Of a stretch of DNA of 64,000 nucleotides, positions 11,987-21,788 are shown piece by piece. Origin of the DNA: Coprinopsis marcescibilis (taxonomy: Eukaryota > Basidiomycota > Agaricomycetes > Agaricales > Psathyrellaceae); assembly GCA_004369085.1 (NCBI GenBank), contig ML210146.1, forward strand, positions 868,001-932,000, written 5' to 3'. The position numbers were made by a program, and so were the translations under genes. Below the pieces are notes generated by a model, which saw only the letters and a list, made by a program, of their open reading frames with translations, did not search any database and was not told the DNA's origin. The first letter of the stretch is position 1, and each line of letters begins with the position of its first letter.

Positions 11987-12214
11987 GCGGTGACTCGGAT
12001 TTGAACGCGCGCAAACAAAATCGAAATCACACTTTCGTGCGACTGCGTGCGAGAGAAGAACGGAATTGGCCGCATTGGTTCCCACGAGTCTTGAACGACG
12101 TCGTGAGGGCCGCTGTCGTGCATTTTAAGCAGGCTCCTCCTCCTCCTCATCGCCCCCGTCGCCCCCGTCGTCCTCCTGGTTCATACATCGCCCGACTCTA
12201 TTTAAGCATTCAGG
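11987..12214. promoter_or_regulatory. Compact divergent promoter between CCA1 and VAC8
   Basis: Only 228 bp separate the two start codons. It contains a pyrimidine-rich tract of CCT, CCC and CGT triplets (about 12135-12180) on the plus strand and a TATTTAAG sequence near 12199, about 15 nt before the VAC8 start. Both genes must share or overlap their control sequences. Confidence 0.45.
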
Positions 12215-14610
12215 ATGGGAAATATCACAAGTTGCTGCGATTCATGTTGTAAGGCTCATCGTCATTGGGTCTCGAGTTTCGTTTGACTGACGTCCTTTAT
12301 TCCATTCACCAGTTCAAAGCCGCAAGTCGCAGACCTACGAGCCTCTACTTCTGGAGAATGAACGGGAGGCAGTTGCAGACTTGCTGCAGTTCCTAGAGAG
12401 TACGTACGCTCTTCAACCAAACCCCCGTCTCGCGAGACTAAGCGCGCATTGTAGATCGACACAGCACCAATTTCTTCGCCGGTGCACCCCTTTCCGCCTT
12501 GACGACTCTCTCATTCTCCGACAATGTCGACCTTCAACGCAGTGCAGCCCTTGCTTTCGCCGAAATTACCGAGAAGGAGGTCCGGCACGTCGGTCGCGAT
12601 ACACTCGACCCCATTCTCTTTCTCCTCAGCAGTCACGACACGGAGGTACAGCGGGCTGCCAGTGCTGCTTTGGGCAATTTGGCTGTCAACAGTGAGTTAG
12701 AACTGCTGATAGATCGCTTCGTAAATTGAAGAAGCCTCCTCTTCTAGCTGAAAACAAGCTCTTGATCGTGAAACTCGGCGGTCTGGAACCCCTTATTCGC
12801 CAGATGCTCAGTCCCAACGTTGAAGTTCAATGTAACGCTGTCGGATGCGTTACAAATCTTGCGACCCACGGTATGCTCAGATTACAGGAGCCCAACGTTA
12901 GGTGGACTGACTTTCCTGATAGATGATAATAAGACCAAGATAGCGAAGTCTGGCGCTTTGATTCCCCTCACTCGCCTGGCGCGTTCGAAAGATATGCGAG
13001 TTCAGCGGAATGCAACCGGTGCCCTCCTTAATATGACACACTCAGGTTCGTACAAGATTCGCATACAACTCCAACCCCGGCCTTATGAGCAATCTTAGAC
13101 GAGAATCGACAGCAACTCGTCAATGCAGGCGCCATCCCCGTCCTCGTCAGCCTGTTGAATTCTCCGGACACTGACGTGCAATATTACTGTACAACTGCTT
13201 TAAGCAATATTGCTGTCGATGGTGAGTATATAGTGTCGGTGTTTACATGGCTCCACTTGACACATTCATTCGTAGGTGCGAACAGGAAGAAGTTGGCCAC
13301 TTCAGAACCAAAGTTGGTAGGAAGTTTGGTGGCCTTGATGGAGAGCCCTAGCTTGAAAGTTCAGTGTCAAGCAGCCCTTGCTCTTCGGAACCTTGCCAGC
13401 GATGGTAGGTTTTTTCTGTTTACGTATCGGAAAAGTCTAAACGGTTGTGCAGAGAAGTATCAACTCGAGATCGTCAAGTCAGATGGCCTGCAACCCTTGT
13501 TGCGGCTCCTACAGTCCACCTACCTGCCACTCATCCTCTCGTCGGCGGCGTGTGTGCGGAACGTGTCCATTCATCCACAAAATGAATCACCGATCATTGA
13601 ATCTGGATTCCTGCAACCATTGATCAATTTACTATCCTTCAAAGACAATGAAGAAGTTCAGTGTCATGCAATTTCGACCCTTCGAAACCTTGCCGCTAGC
13701 AATGAGAAGAACAAGCTTGCTATCGTGAAGGCTGGTGCCGTGCAACAGATCAAAGAACTTGTTTTGGAGGTACCAATCAATGTGCAAAGCGAAATGACGG
13801 CCTGTATCGCTGTTCTTGCCCTGAGTGGTAAGCCGAATAATACTTTTGGACGTAATGCGGCTAACATATAAGACTAGACGAACTGAAGGGACAGTTGTTG
13901 GAGATGGGCATTTGCGAAGTGCTTATTCCTTTGACAAATTCTCCCAGCACAGAAGTGCAAGGAAATAGTGCAGCGGCTCTCGGAAATCTTTCATCTAAAG
14001 GTCAGCATGTATTTACTCCTGCACAATCACTCGTTCTTACACAACCCACAGAAACCCGAACACCTTCCGACGATTATTCTGCCTTCAATGAAGTTTGGGA
14101 GAAACCCGACGGCGGCATGCACAGATACTTGTACCGCTTCTTGACTAACGCCGATACCACATTCCAACATATCGCTGTCTGGACAATTGTTCAGCTGCTT
14201 GAATCCGGAGGTATGCAAATGTCCTGCTGAAGAGGGAAATGATATATGTCTAACTGTCGTTTAAAGACCCTCAATTGATCAGCAACATCCGAGGCTCGAC
14301 TCTTCTTGCACCCAACATTCGAAATCTCTCTATCTCTCGAGCTTCGACACCTGAATCATCTGTCGGCACTCCTCACTCGCATCAATCCCAGGCTTCCTTC
14401 CAAGAAACGGAAACAGGTGACGGACACGCTGAAATCCAACTCCTGTCCAGGCGGATTCTCGAGTTCATTGACGGAGATCTCGAAGGAATTCCATCGAGCC
14501 TTCCAGGATCACAGATTCAGCCGGGCTCCTCTGTTGGCTCAACGGGTCGGGAACACGATGAACTAAGGCGTAGCGTTCGAGAAGCCTTTCTCCCCGGATC
14601 GCACCGTTAA
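12215..14610 (+). CDS. VAC8: Vacuolar armadillo-repeat protein Vac8
   Basis: Vac8 sits on the vacuole membrane and acts in vacuole inheritance, nucleus-vacuole contacts and autophagy. The start [11 protein letters not shown] gives a myristoylation Gly2 and clustered Cys (7, 8, 11) for palmitoylation. After intron 1 the reading continues [19 protein letters not shown]. The armadillo repeats are clear: [111 protein letters not shown]. Most introns fall at the same place in the repeat, just after the L-x-N-h-A motif. The C-terminus after [15 protein letters not shown] is a Ser-rich tail ending at 14608-14610. Confidence 0.95.
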
Positions 14611-15331
14611 GTGCAGTTGCAATCCGCGATAGACTCTTCATCTTGGACTCGCTTGTTTATTCTGCGCCGCCTTTGACACCCCTCGTTAATGATATCCCTT
14701 TCAGTGCAAGGCCCCGCTTCGTTTGTTTGAATATTTCCCTATCTTAACATCTACACTTTTCCCCCGTTCGGTGTTGTTTTTATGATCATGTTCTGGAGAT
14801 GTGATGTTGTTGTGTAATGTCTGATGACGACCTGTAGTTTCTACGTATAGTAGATGGATTGACTGGATTTCTGACTTTTTGGCTCTCTGTAAATGCAATA
14901 AATACGTCCACCCCGGTTACCGGGAGTAGCTAAAGGGACCGATGTTTTTGTTCGCCTGGTAGAACGTCCGTCAACACGATGAACAATGACGGCGATTAAT
15001 ACAATGTTATAATCCGTTTGTCTTGCCTCCCTGCAGCCTGGACGTAACACAGCAGTTCGTTCCCGCCTCCAGGTAGAGTGCCCGTTTGGCAGGTAACATT
15101 CTCCCGGCAGCGCCTTCCTCGTGGATTCCGTGCGCCTCGAGGCTCACCATTTGATCCAATAAGAGCCATTTTCAGCCTCTCCGGCTCTTTACCTCTTTCT
15201 TCTTACTCCTGACCAGCGCCCGCGGTCTTTTATCACCTTATCCATCGCGATATTTCCAATTCTTCAGCTGGTCTGGACCTTACGAGCCTTTACGACCTTT
15301 CAGCACCATATTCTTCAAGACTCGCCCAGTC
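14611..15331. other. Intergenic region between VAC8 and GH16 gene
   Basis: About 720 bp holding the VAC8 3' sequence and the GH16 promoter. The 150 bp before the GH16 start are pyrimidine-rich on the plus strand, as is common near fungal transcription starts. No gene or clear motif was recognised. Confidence 0.45.
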
Positions 15332-17153
15332 ATGTTCTCCTTCAAAGCACTTCCGGTCTACCTGCTGCTTCTTATTATCCAAGAAATCGTACTTTCAGAA
15401 GCAGCGTCCTCGATTCCAGCATCTCAGTCCAAACCTAGGCTGCCGCGTCTGGTACGCAGAGCACACGTGAACGCCATCCAGAAGACACGCTCTCTCGCTC
15501 GCGATCTGCGTGTGGCGTTCGGTCATGTCCTTCCTCGTTCTGAAGAGGGGCCCGACAACCAGGTCGTATACTGCAAGTCTGGCCAGCAAGTACTGGTCCG
15601 CAAGAAGGGAAGCGGAGGCAAGACCAACGAGGGCAACTCGCCTACTACTGGGGACGGAAACACTGGCAACAACTCGACGATTTTCAGCAACTTCCCTTCC
15701 AGCTCGACACGCAGCGGCGGAAGCACACGAAGCTCGACCAGCGCACGGGTTTCGGAGACTCCCGCTCCATCCAGCCCTCCCCAACCTCCTTCATCGCCCT
15801 GGAGGTTGACCGACTCTTACGTGCGCGACCCAGGCCCATTCAAAGAGACATGCGTTTTGCTGACTGCTTATTACAGGAGGGAAGGACCTTTTTTCAAGGT
15901 TGGGACTTCTTCACCGCTGGAGATCCCACACACGGTCTGTAAACCCCGTTTCCGATTTTCCGATTCCTAGTTGACCGTGAGTGGCAGGCATCGTGGATTA
16001 CATCGACGAGGCTGCAGGTGTAAGTCGCGTTTCCTGGGTTGAATGGTCTTGCCTAATATTAACTTGTCACAATAGAGAGCAGCTGGTATCCTCGAAATCA
16101 ACTCTCAAAATCATGCGATCATGAGGGTCGAAACCACTCCCACCGTCCCCACCAACCGGAGGAGCATACGAATCACCACACAAGCGGTGTTTACTGGTGG
16201 TCTTGTTATCATGGATTCGGTCCACATGCCGGTTGGCTGCGGGACTTGGCCGTGAGTGCAACAGGGATTATATTGTCCGGGGTTTGGAGCTAACTTGGTC
16301 TTGGCAGTGCCTTCTGGACGAATGGTAATGAAAGCCCCTCCCGTTTAATGTCGTAGCATCGTGTTTACCACTGCATAGGTCCCAACTGGCCTCAAGGGGG
16401 CGAGATTGATATTCTCGAGGCCGTTCATGAATATAGCAACAACCAAGCTACCTTGCACACGAGCGCTGGCTGTACAATCTCCTCCACAAACTCGGGGACG
16501 CTTGCTATATCTGGAAGCGTGATCGCTGGGACAAACTGCGATGTGGCAGCCACCTCCAATCAAGGATGTGGGATCAGGGCCAACTCCCCTCTTTCGTACG
16601 GACGAGGATTTAATGAGAATGGCGGAGGCGTGTATGCCAGTCAGTATCGTTTCTCCAAACAAGAGAATGTCAGCTGATTTAATGTGTCTAGTGAAATGGG
16701 ACACAACTGGCATCGCTGTGTACTTCTTCCCGCGAGGAGCTATCCCAACGGACATTGAGGCGGAAGCACCTTTACCAGATACATGGGGTGCAGCACAAGC
16801 AAGGTGGCCTGCTGATAGCTGCGACCCGTTTAGATTCTTTAGAGAACACCACGCAATCTTTGACACGACACTGTGGTAAGTGAATTAGCTGAGATCTACC
16901 TATCAAATCTAACATCACCTAGTGGCGATTGGGCAGGAGCTGTGTGGAATGTTGCAGGTATTCCAGGACAGGAGGAAAGCTGCGCACAGCGAACAGGGGT
17001 CGCCAGCTGTGAAGCGTATGTCAGAGCGAATGGTGCAGCCTTCCGAGAAGCATGTGAGTAACAAACATAATATCCACAATCATCTATTGACGCTGTTCGT
17101 GTTTATCAGATTGGGAGGTTAAGAATGTGAAAATCTACAGATTACGAGACTAG
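15332..17153 (+). CDS. Secreted GH16 endo-beta-1,3(4)-glucanase (laminarinase-like)
   Basis: The protein starts with a hydrophobic signal (YLLLLIIQEIVLSEAAS), followed by a basic segment and a Ser/Thr/Pro-rich linker (about residues 90-155). The catalytic GH16 fold follows: YIDEAAARAAGI-like, [39 protein letters not shown], where EIDILE carries the nucleophile and acid/base Glu residues. Then come NQATLHTSAGC, ANSPLSYGRGFNENGGGVYA, IAVYFFPRGAIP, FREHHAIFDTTLCGDWAGAVW, and after a last intron YWEVKNVKIYRLRD with the stop at 17151-17153. GH16 proteins of this type act on beta-1,3/1,6-glucans of the fungal wall or on plant glucans; a role in wall remodelling is inferred. Confidence 0.9.
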
Positions 17154-17289
17154 ACATGACATCGGGCACAAGCTCACGCATCTATCTATCTGCTGTGTCA
17201 TAACTTATTAAGCAGACCAATTATATCGTCCTGCGGGCTTACTGAGCATTGCATCAGCATGAGTCACCCGAAAAGGAAAGAAGCGCATA

Positions 17290-17302
17290 GAATATTCCCG
17301 AA
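17290..17302. promoter_or_regulatory. Perfect three-unit heat-shock element
   Basis: The sequence reads GAAtaTTCccGAA, three alternating nGAAn units with exact spacing, the consensus site for trimeric Hsf1. It lies 155 bp before the ATG of the BAG gene. Confidence 0.75.
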
Positions 17303-17339
17303 AAGGGATGCAGTTGCGCGTCGCGACGCGTCAATGACT

Positions 17340-17357
17340 GAAGCTTCGAGTCCCTTC
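17340..17357. promoter_or_regulatory. Second heat-shock-element-like site
   Basis: GAAgcTTCgaGTCccTTC: four units at the right spacing, with one changed (GTC instead of GAA). It lies between the first element and the TATA box. Confidence 0.5.
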
Positions 17358-17380
17358 CACAGCTTTCCCCTCAGCGATGC

Positions 17381-17387
17381 TATATAA
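17381..17387 (+). promoter_or_regulatory. TATA box (TATATAA) of the BAG gene
   Basis: TATATAA located 70 nt before the ATG at 17457 and downstream of the two heat-shock-like elements. Confidence 0.6.
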
Positions 17388-17456
17388 TCTGTCTCAGAAT
17401 CCACAGCCCTTCACTATTCTTCCATTCAAACCACCACATTCAAACACATTTCAGCC

Positions 17457-19607
17457 ATGTATCACTCTCAAATCTCCCAACAGCAATATCTAACCGCTCT
17501 GGCCGATGCCAGAGCCGCAGAAGCCGCCGCCAGGGCAGCTGAGGCAGAATACCTCGCCGCTGAGGCAGAATACCTCGCCGCTGAGGCTGCTCGACAAGAG
17601 GAGCTCGCCCTCAAAGCTCGTCTTTACGACCTCGAACAACGCAAGAAGTATAGCCGACCTGCTTATAGAGTCCCCGAGGCTTCCTACCCTGCTTCTTTGA
17701 TTTCGACATACGATTATCCCGCCGTGGCCCGCCAATACGACTCTTCTGTCTATCCTAATCATCTTCACAGCCACCGCCCTGTAGCTGGGCCACTCGGTCT
17801 AGCCGTTTCCCCTCGTACATTTTCATCTCGTTCTCGAGCTGAGGAGCTCGAGGCCCACCTGAGCGCTGAGCGTGCCGCCCGCATCGCTGCTCAGGAGGAA
17901 CTCAAGCGTGTGACTGCTCTCCAGTCGACAGAGAGACAGAATGCCAAGGTGTGTCCCTCTGCTCTTTCTGGTGCACCTACAAGTGTCTCACAACAACATC
18001 AGGAACCGCAGTTGGTTTGGCCCCACCAGGCAGCAACACAGTGGGTTGCTCCTCGCAAGTTCGCTGCTCAGCAGCCTGTACAGCACTGTCCCTTTTCCAC
18101 ATCCACAGCTTGGCCTCAAGCAGGTCCTGCCGATCGGTCGGGCTCGCCTAAGGTGTCATTGAACGAACTCTTGGGCGCTGCATTTGCCGCCCCTTCTAAC
18201 CTATCCGGCCCGGCACAGGTTCAAGCGCCCGCCACTAGTAAGGGCAAGTTGACTCAACCGGCGTCCACCAAGCCATCGGGTTCTAATGCCAGCAAAGGGT
18301 CACTTCTCGAACAACTTCAAGCCCGTACTGAGGCAAGCAAGCCGCATAGCGTCCACGATGCAGTCCGTTTCGTCATCGACGCCCTTTCCAACCCTCCCCA
18401 TCCAACCCCGACGGCAAACAACCCTAATGAAGGTCTTATTAACCAGCTGCTTGCTCGATTCCAGGCAGAGCAAGACGATGAGGTCAGGGACACAATTCAA
18501 GCCACCATCGACTCTCTGTTATCGCAAGGAGCTCCATCCCCATCCGCTGCCCCGTCTTCCCCTTCATCCTCCAAGGGAAAGGAGAAGGCTCTTCCCGTTC
18601 CTTCACCTAGCGTCGCCTCGAGCTTGAGTAGAGTTGAGCACGCTGAATCCACCTTCCGGAGGCTGGAAGCTGAGTTCGAGTTCCCCACTCAACTTGACTT
18701 TGTATCCACCACCACCTCCGTGGATGACACCCCCGCTCTCTCACTACTCTCGTTCACCGCCCGCAACCACCCAGTTCGGTACTACGAGCAGAACTTACTC
18801 GCCCTCCTTACCGATCTTGACCTCATCGAGAGCATGGGTCACCCAGAGTTGCGAAAGAGGCGGAAGGAAACCGTCGCCCTGATCGAAATGGCACTGGAGA
18901 CTTTGGAGCAAGAAATATCTGGAAGGTGGAAGTCCAAGGTGGCCAAGGAGCAAGCCAACACGTCTGGGTCCCCAGATGCGAGCACCGCTACCCATGGCAA
19001 TCAACCGGAGCCTGCAGTTGAAGACGAGACGCCAAGGCAAGAGGATGAGGAGTCTGTCGCCACCAATTCTCCACCGACCTTTGCCATTCCCATTGTTGAA
19101 TCAGATTTCGAATCAACCCCAGAAGCCGTCGTGTCCGATTCTCTTCTAGAAGAAGTAACTTGCGCTACAAACGACGAAGAACCGGTTTCTTTCCAACCAA
19201 CTGCGGACCCAGAACTCCAGTCGACTTCGGCCACTTGCTCACCGGAATCCATTGCTGACCTCGAGGACGACTCAAACTCTCCTTCTGACTCTCAAATCAC
19301 TATCAAACCAGAAGAGGTAACGCAAGCTGCGGTCTCTCAAGATCGGGGCCTTGCCGACATCACCTTTAAAGTGCCAATCAAGCCAACTGTCAGTCCCTTT
19401 GACGCTCTACAGCAAACCGTGACAGAGGTGGAGCGTCCAGATAGTCCCTTCGGCTCGAGTGCTTCCAACTTCACAGCTACTAGCAATGGCTCGCAAGAGG
19501 CGTTTTTACTTACAGATCAACCCGAATCTCTCGAATCAAGGCAGCCTCCGAAACGAAAGACATACGTCGAGGACCTTGGGAGTGATTGGTCTGACCTCGA
19601 CGCCTAA
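17457..19607 (+). CDS. BAG-domain protein (Hsp70 nucleotide-exchange cochaperone)
   Basis: An uninterrupted 716-codon gene, unusual in this intron-rich window. The N-terminus is a coiled-coil-like Ala/Glu/Tyr segment with a perfect tandem repeat of AEAEYLA (21-bp unit, about 17535-17585). Long Pro/Ser-rich disordered parts follow. A BAG domain lies at about residues 392-485, from VEHAESTFRRLEAEFEF through RNHPVRYYEQNLLALLTDLD to KRRKETVALIEMALETLE. BAG domains bind the Hsp70 ATPase domain and drive ADP release. The C-terminal 230 residues are acidic and disordered, ending DLGSDWSDLDA. Lack of introns fits a heat-inducible gene, since splicing fails under heat shock. The heat-shock elements upstream support this. 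Confidence 0.88.
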   Translation: MYHSQISQQQYLTALADARAAEAAARAAEAEYLAAEAEYLAAEAARQEELALKARLYDLEQRKKYSRPAYRVPEASYPASLISTYDYPAVARQYDSSVYPNHLHSHRPVAGPLGLAVSPRTFSSRSRAEELEAHLSAERAARIAAQEELKRVTALQSTERQNAKVCPSALSGAPTSVSQQHQEPQLVWPHQAATQWVAPRKFAAQQPVQHCPFSTSTAWPQAGPADRSGSPKVSLNELLGAAFAAPSNLSGPAQVQAPATSKGKLTQPASTKPSGSNASKGSLLEQLQARTEASKPHSVHDAVRFVIDALSNPPHPTPTANNPNEGLINQLLARFQAEQDDEVRDTIQATIDSLLSQGAPSPSAAPSSPSSSKGKEKALPVPSPSVASSLSRVEHAESTFRRLEAEFEFPTQLDFVSTTTSVDDTPALSLLSFTARNHPVRYYEQNLLALLTDLDLIESMGHPELRKRRKETVALIEMALETLEQEISGRWKSKVAKEQANTSGSPDASTATHGNQPEPAVEDETPRQEDEESVATNSPPTFAIPIVESDFESTPEAVVSDSLLEEVTCATNDEEPVSFQPTADPELQSTSATCSPESIADLEDDSNSPSDSQITIKPEEVTQAAVSQDRGLADITFKVPIKPTVSPFDALQQTVTEVERPDSPFGSSASNFTATSNGSQEAFLLTDQPESLESRQPPKRKTYVEDLGSDWSDLDA
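17535..17590 (+). repeat. Tandem 21-bp repeat in the BAG gene
   Basis: A 21-bp unit encoding AEAEYLA is repeated perfectly and followed by a partial third copy. It lengthens the N-terminal helical segment in frame. Confidence 0.75.
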
Positions 19608-19810
19608 CTTTGCACATTGACCACACGAAACGACTGCCTATATTATTACGGACATTAGTAGATGACGATGCCACTAGTATGTATTTTATGGTCTCTGATG
19701 TATTATTAGCCAGGGAAACAAAGTCTCTACGTATCCAATTTTATTTATCATACACATAACAAGTCCCAATATAAGACGCAAGAAAAGGATGGTAACAAGG
19801 TACGAAACAG

Positions 19811-21565
19811 CTATGCCTTGATTCTTTGCATGTTCAGCTTCTCAGAGAGTGTTTCCATGTAGACCTCTGTACACACAGTTAGACGGCAGGTACGCAAAAA
19901 TAAAACGCTATCCACACCTGTCTGATGACGAAGTTTCCAGTATTCTGCCAGCAACTCGTTCAGCTCCTGCTCACTCACTCTTAAGTGTTCTGACATCTGT
20001 TTTCTTTGTGAGTACCATGGTGGTCCAGTGGATAATGTTCTTCAATCATACCTTGACCTCGATCGAGTTTGCTTCTGCTCGGAGTTCCTCAACCTGTTTG
20101 TCATTGTCTCGACGTTCAAGAGCCATTTCGTCGTATTCTTTTTGTAACCTCTCGATCGTCCTCTGGTTTGCAACCTTCTTGTCTTCAGCATGCCTTTGTG
20201 CCCTTTCAAGTTTTTCTTGAGCGTTGGTCAATTGCTTTTGAGCACGCTGGAAAGCAGTTTAGTTCTTGTGTAAGGTTGTAGATGTTGACACTGACCTCTC
20301 GTTTCATATTGAGTTCATTTCGCTCAACGACCTTGTCTTCCAAGTGATCCTTGACCTCCGCAAGAGCTTTTTGAGACTGCTGCAAGGCGTGGACCTCTCT
20401 CTCAACTGTTTGCAGCTGTTCAACGCAGCCTCTTACGTCCTGGACGAACATTTAGCCAAACGGTGACGGAGGAAGTTTCCATAAACACCTTTTCAATATT
20501 AAGCAATGCGGCGATCTTTGCTTGCAAGTCCCTGGCCTTGGCTTCGTTGGATACTATAGTCTTTTTATCACCGATAGTATTTTGTGCCATGGTGGTGATG
20601 GTTTTCTTGATTCGCTCCGGGGACTGCACGATGCGGGAATTCGTCCTGGCAACCGAGTCGGATAGCGACTCTAGTTCGGCAATGATTGCTTCCTGAAGAT
20701 ATTCAAGGGATCCAAGCCACATATGAACAAGCAGCAAGACTCACTCGACGCTTGATGGTAGCATTCTTCTCGGCCTTGAGCTTCTCTACTTCCTGAACAG
20801 CGGCAACCTGAAATTCCTTCGTTGCGAAGAGCTTCCCTCTGAGTGCTTGGTTCTCTTCCTGCAATTGGATCCTGCGGGGCTCGTCCTCCCGTATTCTGGC
20901 CCTGAACTTGCGCGTTAGATAGCTGCATTTTTATCCCAAAGGAGCCACGTACTCAAGTTCTGCAATTGCGCGCTCGGTGTCTTCCACCATGTCAAACAGT
21001 TGGTCTCGTTCCACGAGCAGGCTAGCAGAGCGTTCGCGCAGCTCCTTGACAAATCCTTCGCAGTACTGCTCGGTAAACTTGACAAAGTTGATAAATCCAG
21101 ACAAGATATGCAAAGTGCGCTCCCGCTCAGGCGCGTAAACATCTTTGGCACAGAAATCTTCAATTTTGGCAGCCCTGGCTAGACGCCCCCTGCGTTAATT
21201 AGTCATTTCACAATGAAATAGGCTCAAGTGGAGAGCAAAACTGACGCACAGGTGGTACATCATCAAGTTACTCGAAAGAGCTGCAGCATACAAATCCTAC
21301 GCGATGGTCAGACGCACAACGCAATCGTACTAGCTGCTCAGCCCACCTTGTCTTCTCCCTGCAGAGCATCCAATGCAGTTTGTATCGGTTCCCGCAGCGA
21401 ATCTTGATTCAACTCTGTGACTTGTTGCAGACAGGCATAGTATACGCTCTCGACGAAGTCTGGCGCGGGATGAATAAGTTGGTTCTGTGTTACTGGAAAG
21501 CCCCAGCCTGATAGAGCAGCAATAATTTCCTGGATGTCGAGGCGGGGGAATATGCCTTTGACCAT
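19811..21565 (-). CDS. NUF2: Kinetochore protein Nuf2 (Ndc80 complex)
   Basis: Nuf2 pairs with Ndc80 and binds spindle microtubules at the outer kinetochore. The start MVKGIFPRLDIQEIIAALSGWGF is the signature of the Nuf2 calponin-homology domain, continuing PDFVESVYYACLQQV. The rest is long coiled coil read through several introns, e.g. FTEQYCEGFVKELRERSASLL, then heptad-rich exons and ALQQSQKALAEVKDHLEDKV. The C-terminus, KLNMQRIKA, stops at 19811. The upstream neighbour on the same strand, the GYF gene, ends 223 bp before this start. The downstream end faces the BAG gene, with 203 bp between stop codons. Confidence 0.92.
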
Positions 21566-21788
21566 CGTGGTCGTAGTTTAAGCCCAAGTTTTTTCCCAGC
21601 CTAATCTCGAACCTCTAGACGCGCTTAAACTGACACGCACGTGACCAATACAGAACGCGTCAATCAACTAACTACGCGACTTGGGAGAATAAAATCCATC
21701 CATGCGTTAACATGCCACAAATACAAATTCAACCGCATACGTAAAAGAAAGACTAGCAAATATTCCAGCCAACGGAGAACGCGCAAGC

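Larger units (their letters stand above)
17154..17456 (+). promoter_or_regulatory. Promoter region of the BAG gene
   Basis: A 303-bp region upstream of the BAG-domain gene. It contains two heat-shock-element-like sites and a TATA box, listed separately, spaced as in a typical stress-induced promoter. Confidence 0.6.
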
